The translations under genes were made by a program, and so were the position numbers. The notes under the pieces are model-generated. The model worked only from the letters and a program-made list of their open reading frames with translations. It was not told where the DNA came from and searched no databases. A stretch of DNA of 26,885 nt from JAZDLO01 sp043801935 (GTDB lineage: Bacteria; Actinomycetota; Thermoleophilia; RBG-16-64-13): assembly GCA_043801935.1 (NCBI GenBank), contig JAZDLO010000083.1, positions 1 to 26,885 of the forward strand, read 5' to 3'. This document shows, in pieces, positions 7,649 through 15,728 of this stretch; position 1 is the first letter of the stretch, and each line of letters begins with the position of its first letter.

Positions 7649-8458
7649 CTATAGATCCCTGATGAAAGAACGGGTCTGCTTCGCGGCGGTGTAGCTGTCC
7701 GGCAACGGTAGATGCTCGCCCGACAGCCAGCCGTTGTAGCCGATCTCGCGCAAGGCCGCGGCGATATCGCCGTAGGCCACGTGGCCCATGCCGGGGGCCC
7801 TCCGGTTACTATCCACGATGTGAAAGTGTCCTAGGAGATCGCCGGTGGCACGGATGGCATCGCCAATGGACACTTCCTCGATGTTCATGTGGAAGACATC
7901 GAGCAACACCTTCACATTGGGACGATCTATCCGCTTGACCACCTCGACGGTCTGCTCGGCGGTGTTGAAAAGAGGGGTCTCGTACCGGTTGATGGCCTCC
8001 AAGAAGATATCGATTCCCCAGGTGGCGGCATGCTCGGCTACCTCTTGCATGCTTTGCACGAACAGAGAGGTGGTCTTGCCTGCGTCTCCGTCCACCAGGC
8101 GCTCGCCCCGCAGCAGGCCGATGATGACCGGGGCTCCGAACTCACCGGCAAAGCCCGTCAGCCTGTTCACCCGCTTCACCACTCGCATACGGGCTCCTTC
8201 GTCTGGATCGGACAGGGTGGCCTGTTCGTCGATGTAGATACGTCCGCTGGCCACCGCCGTCAGCTCAAGGCCGTGTCGATCCAACAGCCCTCTCAGCACC
8301 GACGGCGAAAGCTCCTCTGGGCCCTTCATGTTGATCTCGATGCCATCGAAGCCCAGCTCCCCTGCCGCTTTGGCAGCAGCCGGGACATCCCCGGCAAAGA
8401 GCAGGGGGCCGAACGTGGTTGGCGCCGGCGACGTCGCGATGCTCGTTCTACAATCCAC
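7649..8458 (-). CDS. Sugar epimerase/isomerase, tagatose-3-epimerase type TIM barrel
   Basis: A 269-residue xylose-isomerase-like (AP_endonuc_2) TIM barrel. The four metal ligands of the D-tagatose/D-psicose 3-epimerase group are recognisable: Glu154 in LEAINRYE, Asp187 in LLDVFHMN, His213 in HFHIVDSNR and Glu248 in GEHLP. The FHMNIEE and DSNRRAPGMGH stretches are typical of that group rather than of hydroxypyruvate isomerase. Translation starts at GTG (8458), supported by GGAGG 6 bases upstream. It sits 12 bases after the IclR gene in the same operon. In the Thermotoga inositol scheme the equivalent enzyme is the 5-keto-L-gluconate epimerase IolO; the exact ketose here is unknown. Confidence 0.87.
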   Translation of the reverse strand: MDCRTSIATSPAPTTFGPLLFAGDVPAAAKAAGELGFDGIEINMKGPEELSPSVLRGLLDRHGLELTAVASGRIYIDEQATLSDPDEGARMRVVKRVNRLTGFAGEFGAPVIIGLLRGERLVDGDAGKTTSLFVQSMQEVAEHAATWGIDIFLEAINRYETPLFNTAEQTVEVVKRIDRPNVKVLLDVFHMNIEEVSIGDAIRATGDLLGHFHIVDSNRRAPGMGHVAYGDIAAALREIGYNGWLSGEHLPLPDSYTAAKQTRSFIRDL

Positions 8459-8470
8459 TACGAGCCTCCG

Positions 8471-9340
8471 TCACCCACTGCGAGCCGCGTCGGCCTTCTT
8501 GCTGAAGGCTTTCCGGTCCCGGGAGTCTCCGCCCGGCCCCGAAGCGCTGTCCACTGGGCGGTCGCCCATCTCGTTGAGCATGTAGCCAAGTCTGCGGGAA
8601 AGCTCATCCCCCACCTCCATGATCCTGCGGATCAAGGTGGGCAGTCGTTCAGCCGAGAATCGCTGCACGATCCCGGAGATACTGACCGCGGCCACGACGG
8701 CGCCGGTCGCATCTCGTACCGGCGCGCCCAACGCGCACGCGTGCAGGGTTACATCCTCCCAGCTCACCGAATAGCCGCGCTCCCGGATCTCGCGCCGGTC
8801 ACGCTCCAGCTCGTCCCTGGCGAGCAGGGAATACTGGGTCATTCGGCGGACGTGGTTGGCAATCACCTCTTCCCACCGCCATTCGGGCAAGTGGGCGAGA
8901 AGCACGCGTTGCGCCGACCCACAATTGAAGGCAGAACGCTTGCCGGCTTCCAGGAACAGCACCCGCACATGATGGGTGCCATCGAAGCGGCGCAGGCAGA
9001 GTGCCTCATTGCCATCGGCGACCAGAAGGAATGACGTCTCATCGGTCTCATCGGCCACCGTTCGCAGCAGCGGATCCGCCTGCTTGACCAGTTCCATGCT
9101 CTTCGAGACCACGCTCCCCAGCCGGAACGTCTTGAGGCCGAGACGATAGCGAGCCGCCTTCTTGTCGAACTCCACCATCTCGGTGGCCTCGAGCGTGCTG
9201 AGCAACCGGTGCGTGGTGCTCTTGCTCAGACCGATACCGTTGCTTATCTCGGTGAGACTGAGCTCGGGTCGCTCCAACGTGAACTGCTCGAGGATGGAGA
9301 CCGCGCGGGCGACCGAACGTACGTAGAGATCAGAACTCAT
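8471..9340 (-). CDS. IclR-family transcriptional regulator
   Basis: A 289-residue regulator. The N-terminal winged HTH (about 5-68) has SVARAVSILEQF, LSLTEISNGIGLSKSTTHRLLSTLE and YRLGLKTFRLG. The C-terminal IclR effector-binding domain (about 80-255) includes the family hallmark AGKRSAFNCGSAQRVLLAHLP and GAPVRDATGAVVAAVSISG. The C-terminal 30 residues are polar and probably disordered. The ATG follows AAAAGGGATAGGT. It lies inside the polyol operon, between the creatininase-family and epimerase genes, so it most likely controls this operon. The palindrome at 12361-12374 is the obvious candidate operator. Confidence 0.93.
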   Translation of the reverse strand: MSSDLYVRSVARAVSILEQFTLERPELSLTEISNGIGLSKSTTHRLLSTLEATEMVEFDKKAARYRLGLKTFRLGSVVSKSMELVKQADPLLRTVADETDETSFLLVADGNEALCLRRFDGTHHVRVLFLEAGKRSAFNCGSAQRVLLAHLPEWRWEEVIANHVRRMTQYSLLARDELERDRREIRERGYSVSWEDVTLHACALGAPVRDATGAVVAAVSISGIVQRFSAERLPTLIRRIMEVGDELSRRLGYMLNEMGDRPVDSASGPGGDSRDRKAFSKKADAARSG

Positions 9341-9399
9341 ACCTATCCCTTTTCTTTCTTCCGCGCGCGACCACTCAGGCCCCCTCGGTGCAGGTACCC

Positions 9400-10500
9400 T
9401 TAATGCTGGCCGAGATACGGCAGCGCGTGAACGGGCTTCCAGCCTGGACTCAGGGGCTCTTTCAAGAAAGGCTCCATGTCCTTGGCGCTGCGGAAGGTGA
9501 ACTCCTCCACCGGCGGCACGGCGCCGGCCGGGAAGGTCGCGAGGATATCTTCGCAGACCATGGTGAGATACTTGACGAACGCGACCACCGGGCGCTTGCC
9601 CTTCTGCGCCGTAGCGGCAGTCGGACGGCCGACCACGCCTTCGGGCGTACCGAAGAACTCGATAGCCGCATGGCCCTCGTTCTCAGACCAACGCATCGGA
9701 CGGTCCCAGCCCTCGATAGAGTTGTCGATGTGGCCCGGGGGCATGTAGACCTTCATCTCGGTATCGACGGCGCGGCTCATTTCCACCATCTCGGGGAACA
9801 GGAGGAGACCCACGGAGGTCTCCGACTCGTCGGCATGGACGAAGTTGGTCTCCCAGGGACCGCCCTGGTCCTTGGTGCGCCAGAAGTGTTTCACGTTGCG
9901 ATGCCACTCGGCTATCTTGTAGACGCCGGGGAGTTGATACCGCTTGATGAATTTGTGAAGCGCGGTCTCGAGCATCCACAGGTGGCCGTGGTTGTTGACG
10001 ATTATCTGCTTGCGGAAGCCGTCGTTCCACAGGCCCAACATGACGTCGACCAGAGTCTCTTCGACTACTTCTTCACGAAGCATGACCGTGCCCGGCATGC
10101 CGATGTGGTGATAGGGGTGGCCGCCGTACATGAGCGGCGGGAGGGCGATGGAGACGGGGGCGCCGGTCTCGGCCGTCTTGCGACGGACGGCCTCGCATAG
10201 GATGCTCACGAACAGCGTGTCCATGCCGCTCACCGTATGGCGACCGTGGTTCTCGGTGGTCCCTACCGGGATGAGCACGATATCGTTCTTGTTTCGCTGC
10301 TGTTCCATCTGACCGCGAACGGTGGTCTGAATGTACGAGCCAGGCTTGGCCCACTCACATGGCGACGGCAGACCGAATTCGGCCAACCACGCGTCGAGCT
10401 TGGTCTCGTCTGCCTCCCAGACCTCTTTGAACATGCGACCGACCTTGGTGTCCTCAAAGAACAGGTCGGGCACGCCACTACACGACAGCATCGGGGACAT
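9400..10500 (-). CDS. Creatininase-family amidohydrolase/C-C hydrolase (IolN-like candidate)
   Basis: A 366-residue member of the creatininase superfamily. The metal-site motif VGTTENHGRHTVSGMD supplies Glu83, His85, His88 and Asp94, and NNHGH (169-173) gives the second conserved block. Typical creatininases are about 260 residues; this one has an N-terminal extension of about 70 residues and a longer C-terminus. The start MSPMLS is chosen because AGGAGG lies 5 bases before it; the ATG six codons earlier has no ribosome site. Family members include creatininase, the mycofactocin peptidase and 3-dehydro-scyllo-inosose hydrolase (IolN). The neighbouring zinc dehydrogenase and tagatose-epimerase-like genes favour the last, but this is context-based. 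Confidence 0.82.
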   Translation of the reverse strand: MSPMLSCSGVPDLFFEDTKVGRMFKEVWEADETKLDAWLAEFGLPSPCEWAKPGSYIQTTVRGQMEQQRNKNDIVLIPVGTTENHGRHTVSGMDTLFVSILCEAVRRKTAETGAPVSIALPPLMYGGHPYHHIGMPGTVMLREEVVEETLVDVMLGLWNDGFRKQIIVNNHGHLWMLETALHKFIKRYQLPGVYKIAEWHRNVKHFWRTKDQGGPWETNFVHADESETSVGLLLFPEMVEMSRAVDTEMKVYMPPGHIDNSIEGWDRPMRWSENEGHAAIEFFGTPEGVVGRPTAATAQKGKRPVVAFVKYLTMVCEDILATFPAGAVPPVEEFTFRSAKDMEPFLKEPLSPGWKPVHALPYLGQH

Positions 10501-10521
10501 GCTTCCTCCTTCCGTCATCGA

Positions 10522-11472
10522 TTACGTACGAGCTTTCGAAGCAGCGCAAAGGCTGCGGGCCGCCTCAGCAATATCTTTGGCTGTGAGGCCGTACTTCACC
10601 AGCAGTTCTTCGTTGGGAGCGGATTCGCCGAAAACGTCCTTGACGCCCACCCGCCGCATCGGCGTGGGGGCGTGCTCGCCCAGTGTCTCCGCCACCGCGC
10701 CGCCGAGACCTCCGATGATGGTGTGCTCTTCGGCGGTCACCACCAGGCCCGTCTTCTGTGCCGCAGCGACGACCGCCTCCTCGTCGAGGGGCTTAAGGGT
10801 GGGAACGTGCAGGATGTGGGCGCCGACCCCTTCCTTCTGAAGATCCTCCGCGGCATCCAAGGCACGCGGGAGCATGATGCCCGTAGTGATGATGCTGACG
10901 TCGGTGCCTTCGCGCACCACCGTAGCCTTGCCGATCTTGAAATCATAATCATCGGCGAAGATGATCGGGGTCGGGTCGCGGGTGAGGCGCAGATAGATGG
11001 GCTTGCCATAATCGGCTGCCGCGAACACCGCCTTGCGCACTTCCACGCCGTCTCCCGGACAGATGACGGTCATATTGGGCATAGCCCGATAGATTGCGGC
11101 GTCCTGTATCGCCTGGTGGGTCTTGCCGGTCTTGCCGGCCAGCACCCCGCTGTAGGCACCCATTATGATCACGGGCAACTCGGGTTGCGCCACCATGACC
11201 CTGACCTGGTCGGTGGCCCGTTTGGCGGCGAAGCAGGCGAACGTGCTGGTGAAGGCGATGAAACCCATCGTGGCCAGTCCGGCCGCTATCCCCACCATGT
11301 TCTGCTCGGCGATACCGATCTGGAAGAACCGATCCGGATAGGCGTCGCCGAACATCTGTGCCTTGGTGGACGAACCCAGGTCGGCGTCGCACACCACTAT
11401 GCGGGGGTCGATCCTGCCCAGATCCACCAGAGCCTGGCCGAAGGCGTCACGTGCAGCCATCATCTCGACCAT
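10522..11472 (-). CDS. Transketolase-like C-terminal subunit
   Basis: A 316-residue protein with the pyrimidine-binding and C-terminal domains of transketolase. It contains the catalytic glutamate region GIAEQNMVGIAAGLA (Glu56) and the C-terminal domain beginning near DVSIITTG. It pairs with the upstream gene for the N-terminal half, so the enzyme would be a two-subunit split transketolase. ATG 11472 is used here (GGAGG 7 bases upstream); its A coincides with the last base of the previous stop (TGATG). A GTG one codon earlier is possible. It moves two-carbon ketol units between sugars; the donor ketose is unknown and may be the product of the polyol pathway encoded downstream. Confidence 0.92.
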   Translation of the reverse strand: MVEMMAARDAFGQALVDLGRIDPRIVVCDADLGSSTKAQMFGDAYPDRFFQIGIAEQNMVGIAAGLATMGFIAFTSTFACFAAKRATDQVRVMVAQPELPVIIMGAYSGVLAGKTGKTHQAIQDAAIYRAMPNMTVICPGDGVEVRKAVFAAADYGKPIYLRLTRDPTPIIFADDYDFKIGKATVVREGTDVSIITTGIMLPRALDAAEDLQKEGVGAHILHVPTLKPLDEEAVVAAAQKTGLVVTAEEHTIIGGLGGAVAETLGEHAPTPMRRVGVKDVFGESAPNEELLVKYGLTAKDIAEAARSLCAASKART

Positions 11473-12302
11473 CACGTCCCCTCCCCGCCGAGCTCGGCTA
11501 AGGCCTTCTCGCGGACCTCATCGGTGACCTGGCCGGAATGCCAATAGGCCTTGTTCTCCATGAAGGAAACGCCCTTACCTTTGACGGTGCGGGCGATGAT
11601 GACGGTCGGCTTGCCCTTGGTCTGTGCCGCCTGTTCGCAGGCATCTGCGATCTGGGCGACGTCGTGCCCGTCGATCTCGATGACATTCCAGTTGAAGGCT
11701 TCCCACTTCTTGGCCAGAGGCTCGATGCTCATGATCTCCTCCACCGGCCCCATCAGCTGGACACTGTTGCAGTCGATGATCGCGGTCACGTTGTCGAGCT
11801 TGAAATAGGGCGCCGACATGGCCGCTTCCCATACCTGGCCTTCCTGCAGCTCCCCATCGCCCATCACCACGTACACACGCAGATCTTTCTTCTTGAGCCT
11901 GGCACCCAGGGCGAGACCCAGACCCACTGAGAGACCCTGGCCCAGCGAGCCGGAAGGGACGTCCACCCCGGGGGCCTTGACATCGGGATGGCCTTGCAGG
12001 CACGAGTCCAAGCAGTCATACGTGCAGAGGATCTCTTCCGGGAAGAAGCCGCGCTCCATGAGGGTCACGTAATAGATGGGCGCCGCGTGCCCCTTTGAGA
12101 GGATGAACCGATCCCTGTCCTCCCACTTGGGATCGGCTGGATCGATCTTCATGACCTCGAAGAAGAGCGTGGCCATGATCTCCGCGGCGCTGAGCGAACC
12201 GCCCGGGTGTCCCGCTTGCGCCTGCCAGAGGGTATCGATGACCCGGCGTCGGAGCTTATGCGCAAGTTTCTGCAGCTGTTCCTCTCTACCACGAGGCAAC
12301 AT
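11472..12302 (-). CDS. Transketolase-like N-terminal subunit
   Basis: A 276-residue thiamine-diphosphate-binding half of a split transketolase. It has the substrate/TPP residues AGHPGGSLS, SKGHAAPIYY, GSLGQGLSVGLGLA and the TPP-Mg motif GDGELQEGQVWEA...CNS (GDG at 148-150). First gene of the operon. ATG 12302 is preceded by AGGAGG at 5 bases; a TTG-initiated extension to 12338 would start almost at the predicted transcription start and is rejected. The stop overlaps the next gene's start by one base, so the two subunits are translationally coupled. Confidence 0.92.
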   Translation of the reverse strand: MLPRGREEQLQKLAHKLRRRVIDTLWQAQAGHPGGSLSAAEIMATLFFEVMKIDPADPKWEDRDRFILSKGHAAPIYYVTLMERGFFPEEILCTYDCLDSCLQGHPDVKAPGVDVPSGSLGQGLSVGLGLALGARLKKKDLRVYVVMGDGELQEGQVWEAAMSAPYFKLDNVTAIIDCNSVQLMGPVEEIMSIEPLAKKWEAFNWNVIEIDGHDVAQIADACEQAAQTKGKPTVIIARTVKGKGVSFMENKAYWHSGQVTDEVREKALAELGGEGT

Positions 12303-12347
12303 TGCGACCTCCTGAGGGGACAACCCGTACTTCGGCAACTATTGTCG

Positions 12348-12376
12348 AGTATATCCCGTCTAACGGAACCGTTAAC
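12348..12376 (-). promoter_or_regulatory. Predicted promoter of the polyol operon
   Basis: On the minus strand TATACT (12353-12348) is a strong -10 match. Seventeen bases upstream the hexamer is GTTAAC, a poor -35, which is typical of promoters that are activator-dependent or regulated. A transcript would start near 12341, giving a leader of about 40 bases before the ATG at 12302. Confidence 0.5.
12361..12374. promoter_or_regulatory. 14-bp palindromic operator candidate
   Basis: TAACGGAACCGTTA is a perfect palindrome between and overlapping the -10 and -35 positions of the polyol operon promoter. IclR regulators bind palindromes of about this size, and the operon encodes one. Binding here would block RNA polymerase directly. 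Confidence 0.5.
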
Positions 12377-12520
12377 CATGCTACGGGATTAGAACAAACC
12401 ATAACATAGGGACACTCGGGCATGCAAGCTCAAGGCGGTCCATTAGGCCCGCGATCCCGCTCGTGAAGCCACGGACTAGCCCCCGCCCGCGGTGAAAGAC
12501 GCCGCCGGCCGGTCTCGTAC

Positions 12521-12549
12521 TTGCCCGCGACGAGCCACTATGGTATGTG
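12521..12549 (+). promoter_or_regulatory. Weak promoter candidate for pfkA
   Basis: TTGCCC (12521-12526), a 17-base spacer and TATGTG (12544-12549) lie about 55 bases before the pfkA start. Both hexamers are imperfect. The rest of the divergent region (12380-12520) shows nothing I can name. Confidence 0.3.
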
Positions 12550-12604
12550 TGAGCCGCGTCATCCCACGAACTATCGTCCCAGCAACCGGGACAAGGAGGC
12601 CTGC

Positions 12605-13648
12605 ATGAACGTCGGCATCCTCACCGGAGGCGGCGACTGCCCCGGTCTGAACGCCGTCATCCGCGCGGTGGTCCGCAAAGGCGCGCGCGACTACGGCTGG
12701 GAGCTCACCGGCGTCGAGGACGGCTGGCGGGGGCTCCTAGAGAAGGACACCCGCCCCTTGGACTCCGAAGCCGTCGCCGACATCCTTCCCTTGGGCGGCA
12801 CTATCCTGGGCACCAGCCGCACCAACCCCTACAAGGTGGAGGGCGGCCCGGACCAGGCGGTAGCCAATCTGGCCGCTCTCGGCCTGGACGCCCTTATCGC
12901 CATCGGCGGGGATGACACCCTGAGTGTGGCCAAACGCCTGCATGAAGACTACGCCACCAACGTGATCGGGGTGCCCAAGACCATCGACAACGATCTCTCT
13001 GGTACCGACTACACTTTCGGGTTCGATACCGCCGTGTCCATAGCCACCGAGGCCATCGACCGCCTGCACACCACGGCCGAGTCCCACCACCGGGTGATGG
13101 TGGTGGAGGTGATGGGCCGCCATGCCGGCTGGATCGCCCTGATGAGCGGTCTCGCCGGGGGAGCGGACGTCATCTTGACGCCCGAGTTCCCGGTCACCGT
13201 GGAAGAGGTGTGCGAGTTCATCGAGAGCCGGGCTCAGCGAGGCAAGCACTTCAGCGTGGTCTGCGTGAGCGAGGGGGCCAAGATCCTGTGGCGGAGCGGC
13301 AAGCAGAAAGAGATCTTAGCCTCCGACGAGATCGACGCCTTCGGCCACGTGAAACTCGGTGGGGTAGGCAGCGTCCTGGCAAGGGAGATCAAACGCTTGA
13401 CCGGTCGAGAAGTGAGAGACACCACCCTGGGTTACATCCAGCGGGGCGGTACCCCCACCGCTCGCGACCGTATCCTGGCCACCCGCTTCGGGGTCAAAGC
13501 CGCGGAGATGGTGCATGCGGGTGAGTGGGGCATGATGGCCGGCCTAAGAGGCGACCGCATCGAGTCCGTGCCCTTGGCGGAAGCTGTCTCCACCTGGAAG
13601 CTGGTGCCCGAGGACCTGTGGGAGCTGGCCCGGTTGTTTTTCGGCTAG
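12605..13648 (+). CDS. pfkA: 6-phosphofructokinase, probably pyrophosphate-dependent
   Basis: It phosphorylates fructose 6-phosphate to the 1,6-bisphosphate in glycolysis; PPi-type enzymes work reversibly. The 347-residue protein has the family blocks GILTGGGDCPGLNAVIR, GGTILGTSR, PKTIDNDL, EVMGRHAGWIAL and GYIQRGGTP. The phosphoryl-donor discriminating residues are Asp104 in GGDD (ATP enzymes have Gly) and Lys125 in PKTIDND (ATP enzymes have Gly), the combination known for PPi-PFK. ATG 12605 is preceded by AAGGAGG at 5 bases; the longer frame from 12521 lacks such a site. It is the only plus-strand gene of the window and appears monocistronic, convergent with the livKGFHM unit. Confidence 0.93.
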   Translation: MNVGILTGGGDCPGLNAVIRAVVRKGARDYGWELTGVEDGWRGLLEKDTRPLDSEAVADILPLGGTILGTSRTNPYKVEGGPDQAVANLAALGLDALIAIGGDDTLSVAKRLHEDYATNVIGVPKTIDNDLSGTDYTFGFDTAVSIATEAIDRLHTTAESHHRVMVVEVMGRHAGWIALMSGLAGGADVILTPEFPVTVEEVCEFIESRAQRGKHFSVVCVSEGAKILWRSGKQKEILASDEIDAFGHVKLGGVGSVLAREIKRLTGREVRDTTLGYIQRGGTPTARDRILATRFGVKAAEMVHAGEWGMMAGLRGDRIESVPLAEAVSTWKLVPEDLWELARLFFG

Positions 13649-13721
13649 AGACGGTCTCTCCGTCCTTCTTGGATGCGCCGTCACACAGTCCGTCGACCTT
13701 GCGATCACGGGCCGGGAAAAA

Positions 13722-13753
13722 GCGAGGAGGCCGCCTACCGGCGGCCTCCTCGC
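13722..13753 (-). terminator. Intrinsic terminator of the ABC transporter operon
   Basis: A perfect 14-bp stem (13722-13735 with 13740-13753, GCGAGGAGGCCGCC and its complement) and a 4-base loop TACC. On the minus strand it is followed by TTTTTC, 28 bases after the livM stop codon. For the plus-strand pfkA transcript the stem is present but no T-run follows, so it serves livM mainly and may only partly stop pfkA transcription. Confidence 0.88.
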
Positions 13754-13780
13754 TCGCTGAATCATCTCTACTGAGACCGT

Positions 13781-14857
13781 CTATCCGGCGGCCTCGCCAC
13801 TCTTCGGAGCAGGCGGAGCGGTCCCAATAGCCCGCTCGGTCACTCGTAGCCTCCGCTGCAGCGGGAAGACGAAGAAGTCGGTCTTTTTCACGACAAAGCC
13901 ATAGATCCCCCGTGGACTCCAGATGGTGACGATGATCGCCAGAAGTCCCAGCACGATGAAGTACCACTCACCGTACTTACTCGTGGTCTCTCGAAGGACG
14001 AAATAGATGAGAGTACCGATGATCGGCCCCTCGATCGTACCCAGGCCCCCGATGACCGTGATGAAGATCAGGTAGGCCATCCAGTTGATGCTGAAAGCGG
14101 CAGCGGGCTGTACCCTCAGCAGATGGATGGCCACTATGGCCCCCACCATGGCGCACCCGGCGCCGGAGATGATGAACGTATAAAGCTTGGTGCGCCACAG
14201 GTTGACGCCGCAGCTCTCGGCAGCTAGGTCGTTGTCGCGGCTGGACTTCAAGGCCAGACCGGTACGTGACCGGAGCAGCATGTACGTGACGCCTATGGAT
14301 ATGAGCGCCGCGCCCAGGCCCCACCAGTAGGTGCCGGGAACACGCACCTCGGTCCCCAATTTGGTAGCCGCCTGGACCGTGATGCCCGAACCACCGCCTG
14401 TCCGCTTGATGTTGGCGACGATCAACCGCAGGATCTCTGCGATGACCCATGTTCCGATCGCGAGATAGCCGCCTCTGAGCTTGAACACCAGAGTCGCAGC
14501 CGGCAGAGCGATGATCGCGCCACCGATGGCTGCAAAGATCACGCTGATGAAGGGGTTGATGTGCAGCACGTCGGCAAACAACCACAGTGCGTAGGAGCCG
14601 ATCCCGATGTAGCCTTGTTGCCCCACCGAGAGGATGCCTCCGTAGCCGACCATCAGGTTCCAGAACTGGGCCAGAGCCAGAAGAGTGAAGAAGTCGACCA
14701 GCCTGCGCGTCCAGGGTGTGCCCGCGAAGAACGGGAACAAGATCAAAACGACGAGGACGATGACCCCAAAACCCATAATCGCGAAGTTCGTCCGGCTGGC
14801 GACGAACACAGAGTACTGCTTGCCGCCGTGCGTCACTGCAGAAGTGTCATTGCTCAT
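13781..14857 (-). CDS. livM: HAAT-type ABC transporter permease (LivM family)
   Basis: A 358-residue inner-membrane permease of the branched-chain amino acid/amide/urea (HAAT) importer family. Multiple hydrophobic helices are evident from residue 25 on. The LivM hallmarks are NLMVGYGGILSVGQQGYIGIGSYA, FKLRGGYLAIGTWVIAEILR, GVNLWRTKLYTFIISGAGCAMVGA and FITVIGGLGTIEGPIIGT. A cytosolic C-terminal tail of about 40 residues ends in an Ala/Pro-rich stretch. The ATG overlaps the livH stop (ATGA). Confidence 0.92.
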   Translation of the reverse strand: MSNDTSAVTHGGKQYSVFVASRTNFAIMGFGVIVLVVLILFPFFAGTPWTRRLVDFFTLLALAQFWNLMVGYGGILSVGQQGYIGIGSYALWLFADVLHINPFISVIFAAIGGAIIALPAATLVFKLRGGYLAIGTWVIAEILRLIVANIKRTGGGSGITVQAATKLGTEVRVPGTYWWGLGAALISIGVTYMLLRSRTGLALKSSRDNDLAAESCGVNLWRTKLYTFIISGAGCAMVGAIVAIHLLRVQPAAAFSINWMAYLIFITVIGGLGTIEGPIIGTLIYFVLRETTSKYGEWYFIVLGLLAIIVTIWSPRGIYGFVVKKTDFFVFPLQRRLRVTERAIGTAPPAPKSGEAAG

Positions 14858-15726
14858 GACGTCACCGTCTTAGCGAGGAAGCCTTGTGGTCTGAACGCCA
14901 GAATGATCACGAAGACCATGTGTCCGACCAGAATTGACCAAGCCGAGCCAAAAGCCTGGGCACCCAGCGTCTGGGATAACCCCAGGATGACGCCGCCCAG
15001 CATGGTACCCCAGACGGAGCCCATACCTCCTATGATGACCGCCTCGAACGCATAGATGAGGCGCTGACTGCCGAGCAGGGGGTCGAACGTGGTCCGGATG
15101 GCCATCATCACACCGCCGATAGTCACGATCAACAGAGCCACACCCATCGCGACGGCCCAGATGTGCTGGGTGTTGATTCCCATCAGCCGAGCGGCTTCCT
15201 GGTCGTCCGACACGGCGCGGAACGCGCGCCCCATCTTGGTCCTGTTCATGTAGATCTGCAGCACGCTGATAACCACGAGGGACATGAGAAAGATGATGAG
15301 CGGCAGCCAGCCGACGGCCAGTCTGTCGTTGATCTTGATACTGAGGTTCTCGACCTTGCCCGCGTCAAGACCCTGTGAGTTGGCGGTGAATGCCAAGAGC
15401 AGGGCGTTCTGGATGACGATCGATATGCCGAAGGTGACGATCACCCCGGCCATATCGCCTGACTTGACGACTTGGTTGAGCAGCCCCCGCTGGAGCAGAT
15501 ACCCGCCGATGAACAGGATGACCATGGTGATGGGTATCGAGATGAACGGGTTGAACCGCAACGCGTTCACTATCATGAGTGCGACGTACGCGGGAAGGAT
15601 CGTCAAATCACCGTGAGCCAGGTTGACGAGACGCATGGTCCCGAACACGAGGGAGAGGCCTACTGCGAACAGAGCGTAGAGGCCCCCCAGGAGAATCCCT
15701 TGAGTTGCCGCGTTTAACCAATCCAT
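14854..15726 (-). CDS. livH: HAAT-type ABC transporter permease (LivH family)
   Basis: A 290-residue permease partner of LivM. Family blocks are GILLGGLYALFAVGLSLVFGTMRLVNLAHGD near the N-terminus, SDDQEAARLMGINTQHIWAVAMG (the coupling loop that contacts the ATPase) and EAVIIGGMGSVWGTMLGGVILG. About eight membrane helices. It starts 2 bases after the livF stop; the ribosome site GGAGTATAAAC is built from the last livF codons. Confidence 0.93.
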   Translation of the reverse strand: MDWLNAATQGILLGGLYALFAVGLSLVFGTMRLVNLAHGDLTILPAYVALMIVNALRFNPFISIPITMVILFIGGYLLQRGLLNQVVKSGDMAGVIVTFGISIVIQNALLLAFTANSQGLDAGKVENLSIKINDRLAVGWLPLIIFLMSLVVISVLQIYMNRTKMGRAFRAVSDDQEAARLMGINTQHIWAVAMGVALLIVTIGGVMMAIRTTFDPLLGSQRLIYAFEAVIIGGMGSVWGTMLGGVILGLSQTLGAQAFGSAWSILVGHMVFVIILAFRPQGFLAKTVTS

Positions 15727-15728
15727 GT

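Noticed and set aside
10237..11547. 436-codon plus-strand frame opposite the transketolase C-subunit and hydrolase genes
   Set aside because: Antisense shadow crossing two well-supported genes; His/Gly/Asp-rich composition without family features.
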